From contig CAZPAV010000050.1 of NCBI GenBank assembly GCA_964584755.1, forward strand, positions 1-18,339: DNA of 18,339 nucleotides. The letters run 5' to 3'. The position numbers were made by a program, and so were the translations under genes. Below are positions 13,597-18,339 of the stretch, piece by piece (position 1 is the stretch's first letter; every line of letters starts with the position of its first letter). The notes beneath the pieces were generated by a model that saw only the letters and a list, made by a program, of their open reading frames with translations, had not been told where the DNA came from and made no database searches. Source of the stretch: CAZPAV01 sp964584755. Its GTDB lineage: Bacteria; Actinomycetota; Acidimicrobiia; Spongiisociales; UBA5794.

Positions 13597-13606
13597 AACC
13601 TAGCCT
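13597..13606. promoter_or_regulatory. Overlapping divergent -10 elements (AACCTAGCCT)
   Basis: Read on +, TAGCCT (13601-13606) fits TANNNT and points to the DUF2905 gene. Read on -, TAGGTT (13602-13597) fits it too and points to the LCP gene. The two share the self-complementary CTAG core, so one opened region could serve both directions. No clear -35 on either side. Confidence 0.45.
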
Positions 13607-13653
13607 GACGGGGCGGAGACGGGAACGGAGACGCCGCGACGAGAGGAGCGTCG

Positions 13654-13878
13654 ATGCGGGAGCTCGGGACGCTCGCCATGACGGTGGGAGCGGTCCTCGT
13701 CGTGGTGGGGATCGTCCTGCGGTTCGCGCCGTGGCTCGTCGGCTGGTTCGGTCATCTGCCGGGTGACGTGAGGATCGAGAGCGACGAAGGGTTCCTCTTC
13801 GTGCCGTTCACGTCGATGATCGTCGTCAGCGTGCTTCTCTCGCTCCTCCTCGCCGTCCTCTCCCACCTGCGGGGCTGA
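13654..13878 (+). CDS. DUF2905 small membrane protein
   Basis: A 74-residue protein with two hydrophobic helices, about 5-31 (LGTLAMTVGAVLVVVGIVLR) and 48-70 (FVPFTSMIVVSVLLSLLLAV). Between them lies WFGHLPGDVRIESDEGFLF, the loop diagnostic of DUF2905 (usual form GxLPGDIxIExxxxxFyFP). The family is widespread and of unknown function. The ATG at 13654 has AGAGGAG about nine bases upstream. It is divergent from the LCP gene and probably shares its promoter region. The next gene is 62 bases downstream with its own possible -10. Confidence 0.88.
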   Translation: MRELGTLAMTVGAVLVVVGIVLRFAPWLVGWFGHLPGDVRIESDEGFLFVPFTSMIVVSVLLSLLLAVLSHLRG

Positions 13879-13907
13879 GCCCCGACGCGATCACCTCGCC
13901 GGTCGCG

Positions 13908-13913
13908 TACCAT
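13908..13913 (+). promoter_or_regulatory. Possible -10 element (TACCAT) of the DUF1918-like gene
   Basis: TACCAT lies 27 bases before the ATG at 13941, leaving a short leader that contains the GGGAGG ribosome site. No clear -35. Confidence 0.4.
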
Positions 13914-13940
13914 TCGGAGGAGACGACCAAGGGAGGTGCC

Positions 13941-14120
13941 ATGAGCGTGCGCAAAGGCATGCGAGTCCGGACCCTCACCAAGCAGGTCGGGATCCCGCCC
14001 CGACGCGGCGTCGTCGAGCGGGTGGAGGGCGACACCGTGGAGGTCCGTTGGGAGGACGGGCACGTGTCGATCCTCTCGGGTGCGACCCTCGTTCCCGATC
14101 GTGAGCAGGCCCGGGCCTGA
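13941..14120 (+). CDS. DUF1918-like small protein
   Basis: A 59-residue basic protein: MSVRKGMRVRTLTKQVG, then PPRRGVVERVEGDTVEVRW and EDGHVSILSGATLVPD. The G-x-V-x-x-V-x-G ... V-x-W-x-D-G-H pattern is a small beta-barrel (SH3-like) like that of the actinobacterial DUF1918 family, though shorter and without its usual middle insert; the assignment is tentative. A strong ribosome site AGGGAGG (13929-13935) precedes the ATG. Coding is supported by this site, GC3-rich codons and the family-like pattern. Such proteins may bind nucleic acid, but no function is proven. The YqgE gene starts 13 bases after its stop. Confidence 0.75.
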   Translation: MSVRKGMRVRTLTKQVGIPPRRGVVERVEGDTVEVRWEDGHVSILSGATLVPDREQARA

Positions 14121-14133
14121 GGGGGTACGACGC

Positions 14134-14727
14134 GTGGAGAGGCCGCGGCCGGAGCCGGAGGACCGGGGCCCGGCCGCGGCGCCGTCACTCGCCGGCCGTC
14201 TCCTCGTGGCCAGCCCGACGCTCGTCGATCCGAACTTCCGCCGGACCGTCGTCCTCCTCCTCGAGCACGGCGAGGGCGGAGCCTTGGGTCTCGTGGTGAA
14301 CCGCCCCCTGGCGGCGCCCGCAGAGGAGTTCCTCCCGCAGTGGGCCCCGTTCCTCGATCCCCCCCGGCAGGTCTTCTTCGGCGGACCGGTGCAGCGGGAG
14401 ATGGCCCTCGGGCTGGCGTGGCGCCCGGCGGTGGCGCCGGACGAGCGGTGGCACCCGGTCCTCGGCGGCCTCGGCATGATCGACGTGGGAGAGGAGCCGG
14501 ACCGCGTCCCCGGTGTGGACCGGCTCCGCATCTTCTCCGGCTACTCCGGGTGGGCGCCGGGGCAGCTCGAGCTCGAGCTCACCACGGGATCCTGGTTCGT
14601 GCTCGACGCGTGGGCCGCGGACGCCTTCTCGGCGACCCCCGACATCCTGTGGCGGGAGGTGCTGCGCCGGCAGGGAGGACGCCTGGCCCTCTTCGCGGGG
14701 TACCCCGACGATCCCCGCCTCAACTGA
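14134..14727 (+). CDS. YqgE/AlgH family protein (UPF0301)
   Basis: A 197-residue cytoplasmic protein of the AlgH/YqgE fold. Diagnostic blocks: LAGRLLVASPTLVDPNFRRT, VVLLLEHGEGGALGLVVNRP, VFFGGPVQ, LRIFSGYSGWAPGQLELEL and GSWFVLDA. The length is normal, with a short charged N-terminal extension (ERPRPEPEDRGPAAAP). The family was first tied to alginate regulation in Pseudomonas, but its general biochemical role is unclear. The GTG at 14134 was chosen for GAGGGGG about eight bases upstream; GTG at 14101 or 14080 would overlap the DUF1918-like gene and adds no conserved sequence. The RNase HII gene starts 16 bases after its stop. Confidence 0.92.
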   Translation: MERPRPEPEDRGPAAAPSLAGRLLVASPTLVDPNFRRTVVLLLEHGEGGALGLVVNRPLAAPAEEFLPQWAPFLDPPRQVFFGGPVQREMALGLAWRPAVAPDERWHPVLGGLGMIDVGEEPDRVPGVDRLRIFSGYSGWAPGQLELELTTGSWFVLDAWAADAFSATPDILWREVLRRQGGRLALFAGYPDDPRLN

Positions 14728-14743
14728 GCGGCGGGGTTCCGCC

Positions 14744-15454
14744 GTGGCCCGCCGACGCCCGCTCCGGCCCTCACTCCGCGGCCGAGCCCCCGGCCTCGCC
14801 GCCGAGCGTGAGCTGTGGGCGGCGGGCGCGGACGTCGTGGTGGCCATGGACGAGGTGGGGAGGGGAGCGTGGGCGGGTCCGCTCACCGTGGGGGCCGTCG
14901 TCGTGCCGCGGGAGGGTCGGATCTACAAGGTGCGCGACTCGAAGCTGCTCACCGAGGGCGAACGGGAGGCGCTCTTTCCCCGTGTGGCCGCGTGGTGCGC
15001 CGGCTGGGCGGTGGGCCACGCCTCCCCCGAGGAGTGCGACGCGCTGGGGATGTCGGCCGCGCAGCGCCTCGCCGCCCGACGGGCGCTCGCCGCTCTCGGG
15101 GTGGCCGCCGACGGGATCCTCCTCGACGGTCCCTGGGACTTCGTCGGGTCGGCCCGCGCCGTTCCTCTCGTCGGTGGCGACGAGACGAGTCTGGGGATCG
15201 CCGCCGCGTCGATCCTCGCCAAGGTCACCCGGGACCGTCTCATGCGGGCGCTCGCCGAGGAGTTCCCCGCCTACGCCTTCGAGGCGAACAAGGGGTACCC
15301 GGGACCGCGGCACCGGGCGGCCCTCGCCGCGTGGGGTCCGACGACCATCCACCGACGAAGCTGGTCGTTCATGGAGGGTCTCGTCTGGGGCGGGGTGGCG
15401 CGTCGCGGCCGGAAGAGGTCCGATCCCCTTCGGGTAGGCTGTGAGTATGCATGA
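14744..15454 (+). CDS. rnhB: Ribonuclease HII
   Basis: A 236-residue nuclease that cuts RNA in RNA-DNA hybrids and single ribonucleotides embedded in DNA. Catalytic DEDD residues are all present: D36 and E37 in AMDEVGRGAWAGPL, D128 in ILLDGPWDF, and D146 in VGGDETSLG. SKLLT (66-70), AAASILAKVTRDR (153-165) and the GYPGPRH / IHRRSW block (184-207) complete the family pattern. GYPGPRH replaces the common GYGTxxH. The start is GTG with GGCGGGG upstream. Its last codons overlap the first eight bases of the glutaryl-CoA dehydrogenase gene, whose -10 also lies inside this gene. Confidence 0.95.
   Translation: MARRRPLRPSLRGRAPGLAAERELWAAGADVVVAMDEVGRGAWAGPLTVGAVVVPREGRIYKVRDSKLLTEGEREALFPRVAAWCAGWAVGHASPEECDALGMSAAQRLAARRALAALGVAADGILLDGPWDFVGSARAVPLVGGDETSLGIAAASILAKVTRDRLMRALAEEFPAYAFEANKGYPGPRHRAALAAWGPTTIHRRSWSFMEGLVWGGVARRGRKRSDPLRVGCEYA
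15435..15440 (+). promoter_or_regulatory. Probable -10 element (TAGGCT) of gcdH, leaderless
   Basis: TAGGCT lies six bases before the ATG at 15447, inside the 3' end of rnhB. It supports ATG 15447 rather than the in-frame GTG at 15441 as the start. No clear -35. Confidence 0.5.
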
Positions 15455-16631
15455 GCCGATTCGACCCGGAACCCCCGATCCTCAGGACTTCCTCGGGATC
15501 GATGCCCTGCTGAGTGACGAGGAGCGTCTCCTGCGTGACACCGTGCGGCGTTTCGTCGCCGACCGCGTCCTCCCCGACGTCGCCGAGTGGTTCGAGGCGG
15601 GGACCTTCCCCCGTGAGCTGGCCAAGGAGATGGGCGCGCTGGGTCTCTTCGGCATGCACCTCGAGGGGTACGGTTGTGCGGGGACGAACGCCGTCTCCTA
15701 CGGCCTGGCCTGCACCGAGCTCGAGTACGGGGACAGCGGCGTGCGGAGCTTCGTCTCGGTCCAGGGGTCCCTGGCCATGTTCCCCATCTGGGCGTTCGGC
15801 TCGGAGGACCAGAAGCAGGAGTGGCTGCCCCGCATGGCCGCCGGAGAGGCGATCGGCTGCTTCGGGTTGACCGAGCCCGACTCGGGCAGCGATCCGGGAT
15901 CGATGCGGACGAGCGCCCGTCGCGACGGGGACGACTGGGTCCTGAACGGCACGAAGATGTGGATCACGAACGGGAGCATCGCCGACGTGGCCGTGGTGTG
16001 GGCGCGCACCGAGGAGGGGATCCGGGGCTTCGTCGTTCCCACCGACACCCCCGGCTTCACCGCCAACACCATCCACCGGAAGCTCTCGCTGCGCGCCTCG
16101 GTGACTTCGGAGCTCGTGCTCGACGACGTGCGCCTGCCCGGCGAGGCCGTCCTGCCGGGGGTCGCCGGACTCAAGGGCCCCCTGTCGTGCCTGAACGAGG
16201 CGCGCTTCGGCATCCTCTTCGGTGCGGTCGGCGCGGCACGGGCCTGCTACGAGGCCGCGCTCGAGTACGCCAAGGACCGGGTCCAGTTCGGGCGACCGAT
16301 CGCCTCCTTCCAGCTCACCCAGCGCAAGCTCGTCGAGATGCTCGTGGCGATCAACCGCAGCATGCTCGTGGCGCTCCACCTGGGGCGGCGCCGTGACGAG
16401 GGGACCCTCACCGCGGAGCAGGTGAGCTTCGGCAAGCTCGACAACGTGCGGATGGCGCTCGGCGTCGCCCGGGAGGCCCGTTCCATCCTCGGGGCGAACG
16501 GGATCACGCTGGAGTATCCGGTCATCCGGCACATGAACAACCTCGAGTCGGTCTACACCTACGAGGGGACGAACGAGGTGCACACCCTCGTCCTCGGCGA
16601 GGCGATCACCGGCATCTCGGCGTTCACCTGA
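15447..16631 (+). CDS. gcdH: Glutaryl-CoA dehydrogenase
   Basis: A 394-residue FAD enzyme of the acyl-CoA dehydrogenase family that oxidises and decarboxylates glutaryl-CoA to crotonyl-CoA in lysine, tryptophan or aromatic-acid breakdown. Specific marks: R100 and S104 in VRSFVSVQGSL match the glutaryl-binding arginine and serine of human GCDH; CFGLTEPDSGSDPGSM is the GCDH form of the FAD-substrate block; the catalytic base is E373 in YEGTNEVHT; and the C-terminus (LGEAITGISAFT) closely matches the human one. It is followed by a convergent long-chain-type acyl-CoA dehydrogenase, three bases between stops. A leaderless mRNA from TAGGCT is likely. Confidence 0.93.
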   Translation: MHEPIRPGTPDPQDFLGIDALLSDEERLLRDTVRRFVADRVLPDVAEWFEAGTFPRELAKEMGALGLFGMHLEGYGCAGTNAVSYGLACTELEYGDSGVRSFVSVQGSLAMFPIWAFGSEDQKQEWLPRMAAGEAIGCFGLTEPDSGSDPGSMRTSARRDGDDWVLNGTKMWITNGSIADVAVVWARTEEGIRGFVVPTDTPGFTANTIHRKLSLRASVTSELVLDDVRLPGEAVLPGVAGLKGPLSCLNEARFGILFGAVGAARACYEAALEYAKDRVQFGRPIASFQLTQRKLVEMLVAINRSMLVALHLGRRRDEGTLTAEQVSFGKLDNVRMALGVAREARSILGANGITLEYPVIRHMNNLESVYTYEGTNEVHTLVLGEAITGISAFT

Positions 16632-16634
16632 GGC

Positions 16635-17780
16635 TCAGACCCCGAGGCCGCGGCCGATGATCTCCTTCATGATCTCGTTCGTGCCGCCGAAGATGCGCTG
16701 CACCCTGGCGTCCAGGTAGGCGCGGGCGATGGGGTACTCCAGCATGTAGCCGTACCCGCCGTGGAGCTGGACGCCGTGGTCCACCACCCGGTCGAGGAGC
16801 TCGGTCGTCCACCACTTCGCCTCGGCGGCCTGCTCGATGGCGAGCCGGCCGGCGACGTGCTCCATGACGAGGCGATCGATGAACACCCGGGCGATGTCGA
16901 TCTCGGTGCGCATCTCGGCGAGGACGAAGCGGCTGTGTTGAAAGGAGCCGATGGGTCGCCCGAAGGCGCGGCGCTCCTTGGCGTAGGCGAGGGTGAGGTC
17001 GAAGGCGGCCTCGGCGGCGGCGACCGCACCCACCGCCAGGGAGAGCCGCTCCTGGGGGAGGTTGGCCACGAGTTGGGCGAAGCCCATGCCCTCCTCGCCG
17101 AGGCGGTTGGCCACCGGCACACGCACCGAGTCGAAGAAGAGCTCGGCCGTGTCCTGGGCGTGGAGCCCCATCTTCTCGAGATTGCGTCCCCGGGAGAACC
17201 CCGGCATGCCGTCCTCGACGACGAGGAGGGTGAGGCCGCCGTGAGGGTCCTCACCGGTGCGTGCGACGACGATCACGAGATCGGCGTTGATGCCGTTCGT
17301 GATGAAGGTCTTGGCGCCGTCGACGACGTAGACGTCCCCGTCCCGGACCGCCCTGGTGCGGATCCCGGCGAGGTCGGAGCCGGTTCCGGGTTCGGTCATG
17401 GCGATGGCGGTCATGAGGGAGCCGTCGGCGATCCCGGGAAGCCAGCGGCGCCGCTGCTCCGGGTCGCAGTAGCGGAGGAAGTAGGGAAGGCACACGTCGT
17501 TGTGCAGCGTGATGCACATCCCCGACGCCGCGGCTCCGCTCCGGCTCACCTCCTCGGTGACGACCACGTTGTAGCGGAAGTCGTCCACGCCGCCGCCGCC
17601 GAGCTCGTCGGGAACCGCCATGCCGAGGAGCCCGGCCGCGCCCGCGGCGCGGAACATGGCCTTGTCCACCTTCCCGGCCGCCTCCCAACGGGTGTGATGG
17701 GGGAGGATCTGCGTCTCTATGAAGTGCCGCACACTCTCTCGGAAGAGGTCGTGCTCCGGCGCGAAGATCGTGCGTTCCAT
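16635..17780 (-). CDS. Acyl-CoA dehydrogenase, long-chain (LCAD) type
   Basis: A 381-residue FAD enzyme for the first step of fatty acyl-CoA beta-oxidation. AMTEPGTGSDLAGIRT (127-142) and TFITNG (158-163) are the FAD and substrate blocks. The usual C-terminal catalytic glutamate is replaced by glycine (FGGTNEI, G365), while NLPQERLSLA has E244 where long-chain and isovaleryl-CoA dehydrogenases place their base. VQLHGGYGYMLEYPIA and the ending FGGTNEIMKEII also closely follow mammalian LCAD. So a long-chain or branched substrate is likely. The ATG at 17780 lies six bases after a TACCGT -10. The gene converges on gcdH. Confidence 0.93.
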   Translation of the reverse strand: MERTIFAPEHDLFRESVRHFIETQILPHHTRWEAAGKVDKAMFRAAGAAGLLGMAVPDELGGGGVDDFRYNVVVTEEVSRSGAAASGMCITLHNDVCLPYFLRYCDPEQRRRWLPGIADGSLMTAIAMTEPGTGSDLAGIRTRAVRDGDVYVVDGAKTFITNGINADLVIVVARTGEDPHGGLTLLVVEDGMPGFSRGRNLEKMGLHAQDTAELFFDSVRVPVANRLGEEGMGFAQLVANLPQERLSLAVGAVAAAEAAFDLTLAYAKERRAFGRPIGSFQHSRFVLAEMRTEIDIARVFIDRLVMEHVAGRLAIEQAAEAKWWTTELLDRVVDHGVQLHGGYGYMLEYPIARAYLDARVQRIFGGTNEIMKEIIGRGLGV

Positions 17781-17786
17781 GACGCC

Positions 17787-17792
17787 ACGGTA
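17787..17792 (-). promoter_or_regulatory. Probable -10 element (TACCGT) of the acyl-CoA dehydrogenase gene, leaderless
   Basis: TACCGT on the minus strand is followed by six bases (GGCGTC) and the ATG at 17780, in the 21-base gap after the kinase gene. The gene is therefore probably transcribed separately from the kinase. Confidence 0.45.
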
Positions 17793-17801
17793 GCGCTGCG
17801 G

Positions 17802-18338
17802 TCAGGCGCCTCCGTGCCTAGGGTCGTCCGCGGTGTCGCCTCGGGTGGTGCGAGGTGCTGGTGTGACGGTGTCCTCGACGAGGGGCAGGGAGAGCTCGAA
17901 GACGGTGTGCCCGCCCTCCCGTCGGTAGGTGAGGTCACCACCCATGAGCCGTCCGAGTCGGCGTGAGAGGCTCAGGCCGAGACCGACCGATCCGGGCTGA
18001 GTCGCTTTCCGTCCCGCGGTGCGGTACGGGTCGAAGATCGCCTCGGCGTCGACGTCGGGGACACCGGGCCCGTTGTCGCGCACGATGAGGCTCGCCCCGG
18101 CGGGGCCCGCGGAGATCCGGATCCAGCAGCGGTCGCCCCCGTGGCGGATCACGTTGGTGATCAGGTTGCGGATGATCTGGCGGATGCGCGCGGGGTCGCC
18201 CCAGGCGTAGACCGGCGCGGCGGTGATCTCGACGCTCATCCCAGGTTCGGTGACCCGGCTCTCGAGCACTTGTGCCACCTGCGCCCGAAGGTCCACCGCG
18301 ACCCGGGTCACCGTGAGCCGCCCGATCTCGGCCCGGGC
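17802..18338 (-). CDS. Sensor histidine kinase, C-terminal ATPase part (truncated by window edge)
   Basis: The frame runs off the right edge, so only the last 178 residues are seen. They form a HATPase_c domain: N box RNLITNVIRHGG, G1 box DNGPGVP, F box IFDPYRTAG and G2 box GSVGLGLSLSRRLGRLMGG. The visible N-terminal part (ARAEIGRLTVTRVAVDLRAQ) would be the end of the dimerisation region; the phospho-accepting histidine and sensor domains lie outside the window. A short polar tail (VTPAPRTTRGDTADDPRHGG) closes the protein. An internal GTG at 18311 is unlikely to be the start because the domain would lack its kinase core. Signal and partner regulator are unknown. Confidence 0.9.
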   Translation of the reverse strand, partial: ARAEIGRLTVTRVAVDLRAQVAQVLESRVTEPGMSVEITAAPVYAWGDPARIRQIIRNLITNVIRHGGDRCWIRISAGPAGASLIVRDNGPGVPDVDAEAIFDPYRTAGRKATQPGSVGLGLSLSRRLGRLMGGDLTYRREGGHTVFELSLPLVEDTVTPAPRTTRGDTADDPRHGGA

Positions 18339-18339
18339 C

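Noticed and set aside
11905..13608. Long plus-strand open frame (567 codons) opposite the LCP gene
   Set aside because: The minus strand has a clear LCP protein; the plus translation is a repetitive Glu/Gly/Asp-rich shadow.
17660..17675. TTGTCCACC resembling an actinobacterial DnaA box
   Set aside because: One mismatch, isolated, and inside the acyl-CoA dehydrogenase coding sequence.

Overview
The window is GC-rich (roughly 70% by eye) and densely coding, with most intergenic gaps under 150 bases. The gene content points to a high-GC actinobacterium. The central run pgsA-like / gcvH / garA-like FHA / ftsR-like MerR / DUF151 / second MerR matches the conserved Mycobacterium tuberculosis neighbourhood Rv1822-Rv1830. 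GTG starts are frequent and leaderless genes appear common. I suspect a deep actinobacterial lineage such as Acidimicrobiia, but that is inference, not something the sequence proves. No tRNA, rRNA, CRISPR array, insertion sequence or phage gene was seen, and no gene-free stretch exceeds 300 bases.

Left part (1-2921): a 5'-truncated, unrecognised coiled-coil/cysteine protein, a small two-helix membrane protein, a divergently oriented membrane-anchored alpha/beta hydrolase, and a small DUF6941-like protein.

Central conserved block (2932-8330, all +): a CDP-alcohol phosphatidyltransferase, GcvH, a GarA-like FHA protein, an FtsR-like MerR regulator, a D-Ala-D-Ala carboxypeptidase, hypoxanthine phosphoribosyltransferase, a DUF151 nuclease-family protein, a second MerR regulator, and a small protein with a restriction-endonuclease-like motif set that appears to start at CTG. 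The block mixes envelope and lipid synthesis, division-type regulation, central-metabolism signalling and purine salvage. GcvT (8412-9455) follows under its own promoter, so two parts of the glycine cleavage system lie near each other; gcvP is not in the window.

Right part: a monoacylglycerol-lipase-type hydrolase converges on an adenosine deaminase / GNAT-like / LytR-CpsA-Psr run on the minus strand. The LCP protein carries an acidic DxDGDG calcium-loop-like insertion. Divergent from it are DUF2905, DUF1918-like, YqgE/AlgH, RNase HII and glutaryl-CoA dehydrogenase genes. A long-chain-type acyl-CoA dehydrogenase and a 3'-terminal histidine kinase fragment lie on the minus strand at the right edge.

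The most notable non-coding signals are: a repeated -10 (TANNNT) placed 6-8 bases before the start codon of seven genes, implying leaderless mRNAs; a textbook MerR-type promoter (20-base spacer with a centred palindrome) before the second merR gene, preceded by a perfect DnaA-box 9-mer; a perfect 7+7 inverted repeat in the garA promoter; and a shared-core bidirectional -10 between the LCP and DUF2905 genes.
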